Assembly: GCA_016876015.1 (NCBI GenBank)
Contig: VGOD01000042.1
Span: forward strand, 1-32,941
Length of the DNA: 32,941 bases
Reading direction: 5' to 3'
Origin: Chloroflexota bacterium
GTDB lineage: Bacteria > Chloroflexota > Anaerolineae > CG2-30-64-16
Position 1 is the stretch's first letter, and each line of letters starts with the position of its first letter. A program made the translations under genes and the position numbers. Positions 6,718 through 15,310 of the stretch are shown here, in pieces. Under the pieces are notes generated by a model. That model was not told where the DNA came from. It ran no database searches and saw only the letters and a program-made list of their open reading frames with translations.

Positions 6718-8778
6718 TTGAAATCACGACCATCACCCGTCGCGCGGGCTGAGAAACAGGTGGGGCCAACGCCGCGACCTCTCGGCCCCGGCGGCCGGGC
6801 TGCTCCCGATGCCGCGCCGCGACCCGATATGCGCAACCTCGGCCGCGGCATCCGTTACCTGGGCCGCCACCGCAACACGACCCTGATCGCCTACCTGGCG
6901 CTCTTCATTTCGGTCGGCGCCCAGTTGATGGTGCCCCAGTTGGTGCAGCGCATCATTGACGCCATCACCAACGGCGTCACCGCCCAGAGCGTGCTGGCCG
7001 CGCCGGCGGCGTTTCGGGCGCAGGCGCTGGCCGCGCTCGGCTGGAACGCCGAGCAGGCCCTGTTGCATCGGGACGGCGCCGAGACTGCACTGATCTCCGC
7101 CGGCCTGCTGATCCTGGCGTTTGCGATCGCCCGCGGCCTCTTCGCCTTCACCCAGAGCTACATGGGGGAGCGCGTCTCGCAGAGCATCGCGTTCGACTTT
7201 CGCAACGAGTTGTTCGCCAAGATTCAGCGTCTCTCCTTCAGCTACCACGATCGCAACCAGACCGGCCAGTTGATGATCCGGGCAACCGACGACGTGGAGA
7301 AGGTCCGCATGTTCATCGGCCAGGGGTTGCTGATGACGACGCAGGCGGTGGTCCTGCTGGTGGTCGCGCTGCTCATGTTGCTGCTCACCAACGTGCGCCT
7401 CATGCTGGTCATCCTGCCCGTATTGCCGCTGGCGTTCATCATGTTCATGGGCTTCGGCCGCATGACGCAGCCGATGTTCATGAAAGTGCAGATCAAGCTC
7501 TCGCGGCTCAATACGATCCTGCAGGAGAACCTGGCGGGCATCAAGGTCGTGAAGGCGTTCGTGCGGGAGCCGGAGCAACAGGCGCGCTTCACAGCTTCGG
7601 CCGAGGATCTGATGCAGCAGCAAATCCAGGTGTCGCGCGTCTTCTCGTTCGTCTTCCCGGTGGTCTTCCTGCTCGCCAACTTGGGCCAGGCGGCCGTCTA
7701 CTACTTCGGCGGCCAGCAGATCATCGGCGGCACGCTCACCTTTGGCGAGTGGCAGAAGTTCAGCCTCTATCTGGCGTATGTCTTCTTCCCACTCGGCATG
7801 TTGGGCATGATCATCAGCCAGATGTCGCAGGCGGCAGCCTCGGCCCAACGCATCTTCGAGATCCTGGATGCGCCGAACGACGTCGCCGACAGGCCCGGCG
7901 CGACCGATCTGCCGGCCGTGCGCGGTCGGGTAGCGTTCGAGGAGGTCACCTTCAGCTACTTCGGCTCCGGCGAGCCGGTGCTGAGGGACGTCAGTTTCGT
8001 TGCGGAGCCTGGCCAGACCGTCGCCCTGCTGGGCGCCACCGGCAGCGGCAAGAGCAGCATCATCAACCTGATCCCGCGTTTCTACGATCCAACCAGGGGC
8101 CGGGTGACGATTGACGGCCAGGATGTGCGCGATGTGCGCTTGGAGTCGCTGCGGGGGCAAATCGGCACGGTGCTGCAAGACACGACCCTTTTCACCGGCA
8201 CGATTCGCGACAACATCGCCTTTGGCCGGCCCGACGCTACCCTGGAGGATGTCGTCGCCGCGGCCAAAGCCGCGGCCGCTCACGAGTTCATCCTGGAGTT
8301 CGCGCAAGGCTACGACACGCCGGTGGGCGAGCGCGGAACCACGCTGAGCGGCGGGCAGAAGCAACGCATTGCCATCGCCCGCGCACTGCTGCTCAACCCC
8401 CGCATCCTGATCCTGGATGACTCCACCTCCAGCGTGGACGCGGTGACCGAGTATCAGATCCAGCAGGCGCTGAGCCTGCTGATGCGCGGCCGCACCTCGT
8501 TCGTCATCGCCCAGCGCATCAGCACCGTGCGCAACGCCGATCTGATCCTCGTCCTCGACCGTGGCAGGGTGGCGGCGCACGGCACGCATGACGATCTGAT
8601 GGAGAACAGCTCCATCTATGCCGAGATCTTTGCGTCGCAGTTGGTGGAAGACGCGCCCGCAGACGAGCGCGCGCCTCACCCCACAAGGGGGACGCGGCCC
8701 GTTTTCGACGACGATGGGCGGAAGGGTCTGGCTGAAGCGTCGCGCTCTGCCGCTCGTTCCTCGGCCTCCATCCGATAG
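6718..8778 (+). CDS. ABC exporter half-transporter, degenerate ATP-site subunit
   Basis: A 686-residue fusion of a six-helix type IV ABC transmembrane domain (about 40-350) and an ATPase domain. Motifs: Walker A GATGSGKSS (439-447), signature LSGGQ (543-547), Walker B ILILDDS. At two key sites it departs from consensus: the catalytic glutamate is Asp568, and the H-loop histidine is Gln599 (IAQRIST). That is the pattern of the degenerate-site subunit in heterodimeric exporters such as TM287/288 and BmrCD. The N-terminus has a proline- and arginine-rich cytosolic stretch, and the C-terminus a 40-residue polar tail. TTG 6718 is accepted as start because GGAGGA (6705-6710) precedes it by 7 bases. 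The partner gene begins 11 bp downstream. Substrate cannot be read from sequence; drug or lipid export is plausible. Confidence 0.9.
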   Translation: MKSRPSPVARAEKQVGPTPRPLGPGGRAAPDAAPRPDMRNLGRGIRYLGRHRNTTLIAYLALFISVGAQLMVPQLVQRIIDAITNGVTAQSVLAAPAAFRAQALAALGWNAEQALLHRDGAETALISAGLLILAFAIARGLFAFTQSYMGERVSQSIAFDFRNELFAKIQRLSFSYHDRNQTGQLMIRATDDVEKVRMFIGQGLLMTTQAVVLLVVALLMLLLTNVRLMLVILPVLPLAFIMFMGFGRMTQPMFMKVQIKLSRLNTILQENLAGIKVVKAFVREPEQQARFTASAEDLMQQQIQVSRVFSFVFPVVFLLANLGQAAVYYFGGQQIIGGTLTFGEWQKFSLYLAYVFFPLGMLGMIISQMSQAAASAQRIFEILDAPNDVADRPGATDLPAVRGRVAFEEVTFSYFGSGEPVLRDVSFVAEPGQTVALLGATGSGKSSIINLIPRFYDPTRGRVTIDGQDVRDVRLESLRGQIGTVLQDTTLFTGTIRDNIAFGRPDATLEDVVAAAKAAAAHEFILEFAQGYDTPVGERGTTLSGGQKQRIAIARALLLNPRILILDDSTSSVDAVTEYQIQQALSLLMRGRTSFVIAQRISTVRNADLILVLDRGRVAAHGTHDDLMENSSIYAEIFASQLVEDAPADERAPHPTRGTRPVFDDDGRKGLAEASRSAARSSASIR

Positions 8779-8789
8779 GGAGCAACAAC

Positions 8790-10835
8790 ATGCACGGAAT
8801 GGGCGGTCCACGTCACATCCTGGCGCAGGAGACCAGCAAGCCGACTGAGGTAAGGGCGACGCTGGGGAGATTGGCGCGACAGTTCGGGCCGTTCTGGCCC
8901 GCGCTGCTGGTGGTCCTGGGCCTCGTCTTGGGCAGCACCTACGTTCAGGTCTTGACGCCGGAGCTGATCGGCCAGAGCGTGGATTGTTATCTGACTCCGG
9001 CCGCCATGAGCCGCTTCGCTTCTGGCGCGGCAGCGTCCCTTGCGCCGGCCGCCGGCCAGCCGCAGGGCATGACGGGGCGCTCGGCCGCCGATAGTAGCTG
9101 CTGGTTCAGCTCATCCGCGTTTGGCGGCGGCGCGCTGCCTGCTACGGCCTCTACCAGCGATTTCGTCGCGGGTCTCGGCCGCCTGGTCCTGCTGCTGATC
9201 GTGCTCTACATCTTGGGCTCGGCCATGAACGGGTTGGTCTTCTATCTGATGGCCTGGGCCGGGCAGCACGTGCTGAGGGACTTGCGCGTCAAGGTGTTTC
9301 GGCACCTGCATCGTCTCTCACTAAGCTACTATGCCGAGAACGAGGCCGGCGCAGTGATGAGCCGCATCACGAACGACATGGACACGATCCAGCAGGCGAT
9401 CAGCTTTGTGCTGGTCAACGTCGCCAGCGGGGTCCTGTTGATCATCTGGATCGCGGCCACGATGCTGCGCATGAACACGGCCTACGCGCTGATCAGCATG
9501 TCGGTGGTGCCGCTGATGATCGTCACGACGGCGTGGTTCTCGGGCCAGGCGCGCAGGGCGTTTCGCCGCACGCGCGTGGCCATCGGCGCGGTCAACGCCG
9601 ACCTGCAGGAGGGGATCGCAGGCGTGCGCGAGGTGCAGGCGTTCGGCCGCGAGGGGGCCAACATCGAGAACTTCCGCCAGGCCAACGCCGCCAACCGCGA
9701 CGCCAATATCCGAGCCGTCTCGTTCACCGCGGCGCTCGCGCCGTCGCTAGAGGCGCTGGGCTACCTGGCCATCGCGATCACGACGATCATGGGCGGCGTC
9801 CTGTTGTTGCGCGGCCAGGCGCTCTTCGGCACCGCGGTCTCGTTGGGGCTGGTCATCACTTTCCTCCAGTACGTCCAGCGCTTCAATATGCCGATTCAGC
9901 AGATCTCCGTGATGTGGACCAACCTGCAGAGCGCAGTGGCCGGCGCGGAGCGCATCTTCGGCCTGTTGGACACGCAGCCCAGCGTGCAAGACCGGCCCGA
10001 TGCCCAGGCGATGCCGCCGATCGTCGGTCGGGTGGAGTTCGATCGCGTGTATGCGGCCTACAAGCAAGAAGAGCGCGTGCTCTGCGATGTCAGCTTTGTC
10101 GCGGAGCCGGGCCAGACGGTCGCCATCGTGGGGCCCACGGGCGCAGGCAAGACCACGATCATCAACTTGATTCCGCGTTTCTACGATGTGGTGGCCGGCG
10201 CAGTGCGGATTGATAGCCTGGATGTGCGGGATGTGACGGCCGCGGACCTGCGCCGGCAGATCGGCATCGTCTTGCAGGATACTTTCTTGTTCAGCGACAC
10301 GGTGCTGAACAATATCCGGTTCGGCAGACCAGAGGCGACTGACGAGGAAGTGCGGGCGGCGGCGCGGCTGGCGCACGCCGATGAATTCATCCAGCGTCTG
10401 CCCGATGGCTACAACACGATGTTGGGCGAACGCGGCAGCGGACTCAGCCAGGGGCAACGGCAACTGGTCGCGATCGCCCGCGCGGCGCTCGCCAATCCGA
10501 GCATTCTGATCCTGGACGAGGCTACCTCCAGCGTGGACACGCGCACCGAGCGCCAGATCCAGCGCGCGCTAGATGCGTTGCTCGAGGATCGCACAAGCTT
10601 CGTCATCGCTCATCGCCTGAGCACGATTCGCAACGCCGACCAGGTGCTGGTGCTGGTGGATGGGGAGATCGTGGAGCGCGGCCGGCACGACGAGCTGCTG
10701 GCGCGGCGCGGCGCGTACCACGAGCTCTACATGAAGCAGTTCCGCCGCGAAGAAGGGTCGCCCGCGCAGCCAGGCGGCGACGGCCGTGAGCCCGCGGCGC
10801 TACCCCTACCCGTGGCTCAGCACGCCAGGAGCTAA
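8790..10835 (+). CDS. ABC exporter half-transporter, catalytic-site subunit
   Basis: A 681-residue half-transporter that probably pairs with the preceding gene product. Its ATPase domain has Walker A GPTGAGKTT (448-456), Walker B ending LDEATSS with catalytic Glu577, and a normal H-loop His608 (IAHRLST). Its signature motif is LSQGQ (552-556), not LSGGQ. In the head-to-tail dimer, this altered signature would face the Asp/Gln-containing site of the partner, leaving one competent and one degenerate site. The first loop between transmembrane helices is unusually long (about residues 70-125), serine/alanine/glycine-rich and carries two cysteines; it would face outside. ATG 8790 has AGGGAG 7 bases upstream. 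The stop lies 20 bp from the convergent solute-binding gene. Confidence 0.9.
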   Translation: MHGMGGPRHILAQETSKPTEVRATLGRLARQFGPFWPALLVVLGLVLGSTYVQVLTPELIGQSVDCYLTPAAMSRFASGAAASLAPAAGQPQGMTGRSAADSSCWFSSSAFGGGALPATASTSDFVAGLGRLVLLLIVLYILGSAMNGLVFYLMAWAGQHVLRDLRVKVFRHLHRLSLSYYAENEAGAVMSRITNDMDTIQQAISFVLVNVASGVLLIIWIAATMLRMNTAYALISMSVVPLMIVTTAWFSGQARRAFRRTRVAIGAVNADLQEGIAGVREVQAFGREGANIENFRQANAANRDANIRAVSFTAALAPSLEALGYLAIAITTIMGGVLLLRGQALFGTAVSLGLVITFLQYVQRFNMPIQQISVMWTNLQSAVAGAERIFGLLDTQPSVQDRPDAQAMPPIVGRVEFDRVYAAYKQEERVLCDVSFVAEPGQTVAIVGPTGAGKTTIINLIPRFYDVVAGAVRIDSLDVRDVTAADLRRQIGIVLQDTFLFSDTVLNNIRFGRPEATDEEVRAAARLAHADEFIQRLPDGYNTMLGERGSGLSQGQRQLVAIARAALANPSILILDEATSSVDTRTERQIQRALDALLEDRTSFVIAHRLSTIRNADQVLVLVDGEIVERGRHDELLARRGAYHELYMKQFRREEGSPAQPGGDGREPAALPLPVAQHARS

Positions 10836-10855
10836 GACCATCTGGCCCTCTTCTC

Positions 10856-12151
10856 TCATTTTAACGGCGACGACTGCTGGGCGCGCTGCATGGCCTCCTG
10901 CGCCGTCGCCTGACCATCCACGACGCTCTTGAGCGCCTTGCCGAAGAGATCAACGACGGCGGCAAACTTCTCGAGATCGGTCGGCCGGATCAACACCGCG
11001 TTCGTCACCGAGGCGCGCGCGATGCTGGCCAGCTCGCTCCCCACCTGCTGTTCGTAGGCCTTCGATGCAGCCACCGACTTCCGCGGCGGCACAAAGCCAT
11101 TCCCCGGCTGCTTGCTCATGAAGACCACCCACCGCCAGCACTCTTGCAGCTTCTTGCACTGCGACATGATGAAGTATCCCTCGGCTGTGGCCATCGTGGC
11201 ATATTCGGCCCCGCGCGGCAGCGCCGCCATGCCCCATTTGATCTGCCATCGCTGCGGTTCGAGCTGCCCGCCGCGGTTGGAGAGCGGCCCCATCCACATG
11301 CCGACCTGGTTGCGATAGATGCCGATCTGGATGCGGTTGTTGAAGAAGCGCCGCACTTCATCCGACGTGGGCGCAACGTTGTACTCGGTAAGCAGCTTCG
11401 CGTACCATGCCACTGCCTCGATCGTGCGCGGATCATCGAAGGTCGTGCGGGTGGGGTTCTGCAGATCGTCGAAGAGCTTGCCGCCCCGCTGGTAGATGAA
11501 CAGCAAGGGGTCAATCATGTCGGTGACGACGGCATAGCCATAGATGTTGGCCGCAGGATCGCGCAGCGCGGCTGCCGTGCGCAGGAACTCATCGGCAGTC
11601 CAGCCGGAGACGGGCAGCGCCACGCGACGCTGCTCGAACAGGTCCCGGTTGTAGTACATCACATAGGGGTCGAGCCCGGCCGGCAGCCCCCACGTCTTAC
11701 CGTTGCTCACGAAAAGCCTGACCGAGCCCGCGTAGAAATCGGCCATGTCCACCGTCTTGTCTTGCGCGATGAGCGGGTCCAGGCTGACGATCTGATTCTT
11801 GGCCAGCAGATCTTCCAGGGCGAACTGCGAGGTCACGACGACATCGGCGCCGTCGGCGCTGAGGCCGCCGAGCATGTCCCACCGCCTGGGCTTCAGCTCG
11901 ATGGTGACGTGGGGATTCGTCTTTTTGTACTGCTCGACCAGGCCCCGGTAGTAGGTCTCATCGAAATTGGGGTGGGCGAAGATGATCGTGACCGGCTCCG
12001 CGGTCGGCGCAGCCAGCGCGCAGGCCGACAGGAGCAGCGGCAAGACGAGACAGGCCGCGAACCACATCCAGGGCGTTCTCTGCGCCCGCGTCACAATGTT
12101 GCGGACACAGGCAGGGACAAATGGGGGGTGCGTTAACCGCGCTAGCAGCAT
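10856..12151 (-). CDS. Family 1 extracellular solute-binding lipoprotein, cotranscribed with a two-component system
   Basis: A 431-residue lipoprotein: long basic N-terminus, hydrophobic segment, lipobox LSAC with Cys44, then a periplasmic-binding fold. Sugar-binding features seen include TIIFAHPNFDETYYRGLVEQY near the N-terminus (split here by one helix turn), WGLPAGLDPYVMYYNRDLF and GYAVVTD. It would be anchored on the outer face of the membrane and bind a sugar or related solute. ATG 12151 has AGGAGGA about 8 bases upstream. The gene starts 26 bp after the histidine kinase gene in the same direction, and no permease or ATPase gene is adjacent. It may therefore feed a transporter encoded elsewhere, or present ligand to the kinase. 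Confidence 0.8.
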   Translation of the reverse strand: MLLARLTHPPFVPACVRNIVTRAQRTPWMWFAACLVLPLLLSACALAAPTAEPVTIIFAHPNFDETYYRGLVEQYKKTNPHVTIELKPRRWDMLGGLSADGADVVVTSQFALEDLLAKNQIVSLDPLIAQDKTVDMADFYAGSVRLFVSNGKTWGLPAGLDPYVMYYNRDLFEQRRVALPVSGWTADEFLRTAAALRDPAANIYGYAVVTDMIDPLLFIYQRGGKLFDDLQNPTRTTFDDPRTIEAVAWYAKLLTEYNVAPTSDEVRRFFNNRIQIGIYRNQVGMWMGPLSNRGGQLEPQRWQIKWGMAALPRGAEYATMATAEGYFIMSQCKKLQECWRWVVFMSKQPGNGFVPPRKSVAASKAYEQQVGSELASIARASVTNAVLIRPTDLEKFAAVVDLFGKALKSVVDGQATAQEAMQRAQQSSPLK

Positions 12152-12177
12152 AGGTTTTCCTCCTGTAGGTGGCCCTA

Positions 12178-13587
12178 TTATACACCCGTCTGGGCTGGAT
12201 GAAAAGAGGGGGCGGCCGCCAATGCGATGGTGAATGTGGCGCCTTCGCCTGGCGGGCTGGCGGCCTCGATGGTTCCCTCGTGGCCTTCGACCAGCGAGCG
12301 GACGATGGCCAGCCCCAAACCCGACTCCCCGTGCTGAGCCTGGCGAGACTTGTCGCCCCGATAGAAACGGTCGAAGATGTGCGGCAGGTCATCGGCGGCG
12401 ATCCCGCTGCCGGTGTCGCGCACGCGCAACAGCACCTGGCTATTGGCCGGCGAGACGGCCGGCCGCGGCCCAGACAGCTCGGCCGAGAGGACGATTTCAC
12501 CGCCGGCCGCCGTATAGCGCAACGCGTTGCTGATGAGGTTGCTCAATACCTGCGCAAAGCGGTCGGGGTCTACGCTGACCGCAGGCAGGTCGCCGGCCGC
12601 GCGAACGGCGAGCGTGACGCCCTGGGCCTCAGCCTGCGCCATGTGCGCCAGCGCGGCGCGCTCGAGCAGCGCGGTCGGGTCAACCGGCCGGCGGTTGAGT
12701 GGCAGCTCACCGGCATCGGCCAGCGCCAACGTGCCCAAATCTTCCACCAGGCGCTGGAGCTGGCGGGCCGAGTCGTGCATCACTGCATAGGTTTCGGACT
12801 TGCCCGCGAGTTTGCCATCCTGCAGGCCCTCTGTGTAACCCAACAGCAGGCTCAACGGCGTGCGCAGCTCATGCGCCACATCCGCGGTCATCTGGCGGCG
12901 CAACTCGTTCGCATGCGCCAGGTCGCGGCTCATGTGGTTGAAGGACGCGGCGAGTTGGCCCAGTTCGTCCTGCGATCGGACCGGCACCTGCTGGCCGAGC
13001 TGGCCCCTGGCGACGGCTTGGGTGGCGGCCGTCAGCTCTCGGATCGGCCGCGTCAGGTTGCGCGCCAGGAACGCGCCGAGCGCCAAAGCCAGGCCGATCG
13101 CGCCCAGCCCGCCGTAGACGATCGCATAGCCCATACGTCGGAGATAAGCCTCTTCGGGCGTGGCGCCCATCCGCATCTCGGCCTGGCGCGGCCCGCCGAT
13201 GAGCAGCCAGCCCACGATCCGGCGCTCCACCTCGATCGGCCGGCCACGCTCCAGCGAACGCGCGGGCAGTCCGAGCCGGCCGGCGAACTCTCCCGCGGCA
13301 TAGACGATGCGCAGGTCGGCGTCCAGGATGGCCAACGAGGATCCCAGAGCTGCGATCTCGGGTCGTTCCTGGCGGCCGCGCGCGACGAGGCTCTCCACGC
13401 CGGCCCAGCTACCGTTGGCCCGGTGGTAGTTGACCAGTGCGTTGTGGAGCGCCGTGACGTTACGATCGAAAACGAAGCGATCGAACTCGGTCTGCGTGCG
13501 CAGCGTGACGAAGACCGCGACCAGCGCGATGGCGACGATGCCGACCAGCAGAAAGGCGAGGGTGAAGCGAAAGGCGAGTGAACGCAT
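12178..13587 (-). CDS. Sensor histidine kinase (BaeS-like architecture)
   Basis: A 469-residue membrane kinase. Transmembrane helices lie at about 8-28 and 151-173, bounding an extracytoplasmic sensor region of about 120 residues. A HAMP linker (about 174-226) follows, then the HisKA motif DVAHELRTPLS with phosphoacceptor His239. The HATPase_c domain has N-box SNLISNALRYT, G1 DTGSGIA, F-box IFDRFYRGD and G2 SGLGLAIV. It autophosphorylates and passes phosphate to the response regulator encoded 11 bp upstream. The downstream solute-binding lipoprotein gene, 26 bp away, suggests carbohydrate or envelope sensing. ATG 13587 has no strong SD, so translation may be coupled to the upstream gene. Confidence 0.9.
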   Translation of the reverse strand: MRSLAFRFTLAFLLVGIVAIALVAVFVTLRTQTEFDRFVFDRNVTALHNALVNYHRANGSWAGVESLVARGRQERPEIAALGSSLAILDADLRIVYAAGEFAGRLGLPARSLERGRPIEVERRIVGWLLIGGPRQAEMRMGATPEEAYLRRMGYAIVYGGLGAIGLALALGAFLARNLTRPIRELTAATQAVARGQLGQQVPVRSQDELGQLAASFNHMSRDLAHANELRRQMTADVAHELRTPLSLLLGYTEGLQDGKLAGKSETYAVMHDSARQLQRLVEDLGTLALADAGELPLNRRPVDPTALLERAALAHMAQAEAQGVTLAVRAAGDLPAVSVDPDRFAQVLSNLISNALRYTAAGGEIVLSAELSGPRPAVSPANSQVLLRVRDTGSGIAADDLPHIFDRFYRGDKSRQAQHGESGLGLAIVRSLVEGHEGTIEAASPPGEGATFTIALAAAPSFHPAQTGV

Positions 13588-13598
13588 GGGGGAGTATC

Positions 13599-14312
13599 CT
13601 ATGATGCGGCATGCAGCTCCTGGGCAGACCGATCGGTAAAGCGGTAGCCGATGCCGAACACCGTCTCTAAATAGCGCGGCCGGCTGGGATCCGGCTCGAT
13701 CTTGGTGCGCAGGTTGCGTACATGGACGTCAATCGTGCGCTCGTAGCCGTCGAACGCCGTGCCCTGCAACCGATCCAACAGATCGAGCCGCGAAAAAGCG
13801 CGGCCGGGCGCGGCCAGCAGCGCGGCCAGCAGCTCGAACTCCGATGGCGTCAGGTCAACGCGCTGCTCGCGCACCGTGACCAGTCGCCGATCGCGGTCGA
13901 GCACCACATCGGCGGCGCGCAAGACTTCGGCCGGCGGCGCCTCTTTGCTGGCGCGACGCAGCACCGCGCGCACGCGCGCGGTCAGCTCTCGCATACTGAA
14001 TGGCTTGGCGACGTAATCGTCCGCGCCCAACTCCAGCCCCAACACCTTGTCCGCCTCTTCGATCTTGGCTGTCAGCACGATGATCGGCGTGTCGCGCTCT
14101 TTGCCGTGACTGCGCATGAAGCCATAGCCGTCGAGCACAGGCATCATCAGGTCCAGGATGATCAGATCGGGCTTCTCGTGCCGCGCCACGTAGAGCGCCT
14201 CCTGTCCGTCGCCTGCGGTCACCACGCGGAAGCCCTCGCCCACCAGGTAAGCCTCGATGAGGTCGCGGAGGCGTTTTTCGTCGTCAACGACAAGGATCGT
14301 TCTGCTCATCAT
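13599..14312 (-). CDS. OmpR-family response regulator
   Basis: A 237-residue regulator. The receiver domain has DDE at the start and phosphoacceptor Asp54 in LIILDLMMPVLDG, switch Thr in IIVLTA and Lys in YVAKPFS. The C-terminal winged-helix domain has LTPSEFELL, then RTIDVHVRNLRTKIEPDP, and ends ETVFGIGYRF, all typical of OmpR/PhoB DNA-binding domains. Two adjacent ATGs (14312 and 14309) are possible; GGAG lies 5 or 8 bases upstream respectively. It is the first gene of a three-gene run (regulator, kinase, solute-binding protein) with a recognisable promoter just upstream. Likely targets include its own operon and perhaps the neighbouring secreted repeat protein, whose upstream region has roughly 11-bp-spaced direct repeats. 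Confidence 0.92.
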   Translation of the reverse strand: MMSRTILVVDDEKRLRDLIEAYLVGEGFRVVTAGDGQEALYVARHEKPDLIILDLMMPVLDGYGFMRSHGKERDTPIIVLTAKIEEADKVLGLELGADDYVAKPFSMRELTARVRAVLRRASKEAPPAEVLRAADVVLDRDRRLVTVREQRVDLTPSEFELLAALLAAPGRAFSRLDLLDRLQGTAFDGYERTIDVHVRNLRTKIEPDPSRPRYLETVFGIGYRFTDRSAQELHAAS

Positions 14313-14332
14313 CTTCTCTCCTTGATTCCCGG

Positions 14333-14361
14333 AGTATACTGCGAATGCTTTCCGCTGTCAC
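14333..14361 (-). promoter_or_regulatory. Predicted sigma70 promoter of the two-component operon
   Basis: On the - strand, GTGACA (14361-14356) and TATACT (14338-14333) are separated by 17 bp. The expected start near 14326 gives a leader of about 14 nt that includes the SD of the response regulator. Confidence 0.6.
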
Positions 14362-14382
14362 GCACAGGAAGCGTGCAACGCG

Positions 14383-14419
14383 ACGAGGGAGCCTCGCCGT
14401 CTTGGCGATGCTCCCTCGT
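14383..14419. terminator. Strong hairpin between the repeat-protein gene and the two-component operon
   Basis: ACGAGGGAGCCTCGCC (14383-14398) pairs with GGCGATGCTCCCTCGT (14404-14419) around a 5-nt loop with one mismatch. It lies downstream of the 14502-15230 gene and upstream of the predicted promoter at 14333-14361. Its position fits transcription termination of the repeat-protein mRNA. It lacks a T run on either strand, so function is inferred from position. Confidence 0.5.
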
Positions 14420-14501
14420 TGGTATTGATTATCGTGTCTCGGAGCGGCTGACGCCGCGTCGAGGATCAACCGCTCCACACCTCACTTTCGATCCTGCCCG
14501 G

Positions 14502-15230
14502 TCAGCGAGTCATGCGCCCCTTGGGAAGGAAGCCGCCAAACCCGCCGCGGCCCCCGAAGCGGTCGAACCCGCCTCGCAGATCGAAGCCGCCCTTGCCGAA
14601 CCCACGCATGCCGGGGCCGGTGTTCTTCAGGATGGCGTCGGCCTGATCCTGGGTGATCACGCCGTCCTTCACGGCCTGCTCAACTGCGCTGGCGAAGAAT
14701 CCCTTCTCCTCGATGTAGTTCTGGAGCGCCCGCCCCGCCTTCATGAGATCGGCCTGCTCTTGGGTGAGCTTGCCATCGCTGACAGCTTGCGCCAGTCGGG
14801 CTTCGGCTGCGGTCTGCACGGCCGCTTCCAGCTTCTCGACCGTGATGCCCAGGGCCTTCGCCAACAGGACCTGCCGGTCAACCTCGCCCAGCCAGCCCCG
14901 CAGCATCGGGACGCCGCGGCCGGCGAAGCGATCGTCGCTCAGCAGCGCATCAGCCTGAGCTTGCGTGATCAGCCCCTTTTCCACCGCTTCCGCGAGGGCC
15001 GCCTTGTGCGCCGCCTGCTGCGCCTCGTTCAACTTCTCGACCGTGATGCCCAACGCCTCCGCCAGCAAGGCGTCATCTTGTCCGACCATCGCGCCTGGGA
15101 CGCCGCGTCCTTCCGCGGGCGCCGCAGAGGTCGCCTGGGGCAGGGCCACTGCGCCTGCCATGATCGTCGCAATCACCAGCAGCCCCGAGGCCAACATGGT
15201 GACGAACCTGCGCTTGCTCTTACCGAACAT
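14502..15230 (-). CDS. Secreted protein with repeated helical ITVEKL...LITQAQAD modules and Gly/Arg/Phe-rich tail
   Basis: About 242 residues; the family name is not recognised with confidence. A basic N-terminus and a hydrophobic segment ending near ATSAAPA look like a cleavable Sec signal. The body repeats a two-part motif: EALGITVEKL followed by AVEKGLITQAQADALL; KALGITVEKL followed by AVSDGKLTQEQADLM; then AVEQAVKDGVITQDQADAIL alone. Each looks like a pair of amphipathic helices. The last 40 residues are rich in glycine, phenylalanine and arginine. ATG 15230 is chosen because AGGAG (15239-15243) is 8 bases upstream; the in-frame GTG at 15239 overlaps the SD. It lies upstream of the two-component operon, same strand, separated by a hairpin. 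A regulatory link is inference. Confidence 0.7.
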   Translation of the reverse strand: MFGKSKRRFVTMLASGLLVIATIMAGAVALPQATSAAPAEGRGVPGAMVGQDDALLAEALGITVEKLNEAQQAAHKAALAEAVEKGLITQAQADALLSDDRFAGRGVPMLRGWLGEVDRQVLLAKALGITVEKLEAAVQTAAEARLAQAVSDGKLTQEQADLMKAGRALQNYIEEKGFFASAVEQAVKDGVITQDQADAILKNTGPGMRGFGKGGFDLRGGFDRFGGRGGFGGFLPKGRMTR

Positions 15231-15310
15231 CTTTACCACTCCTTTCGATGGTTCGTTCCGTGTCGCTGGTTCACCGTTCGACCAGCCTGCCCACAGAATA
15301 GCAGAGCGGC

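Noticed and set aside
6733..8811. 692-codon open frame on the - strand
   Set aside because: It is antisense to the ABC exporter gene, whose motifs are complete. The translation is rich in Asp/Glu/His/Arg/Gln without domain motifs, a usual shadow in high-GC DNA.
12169..13581. 470-codon + strand frame opposite the histidine kinase
   Set aside because: Mirror of the kinase codons; the kinase frame has all HAMP, HisKA and HATPase motifs.
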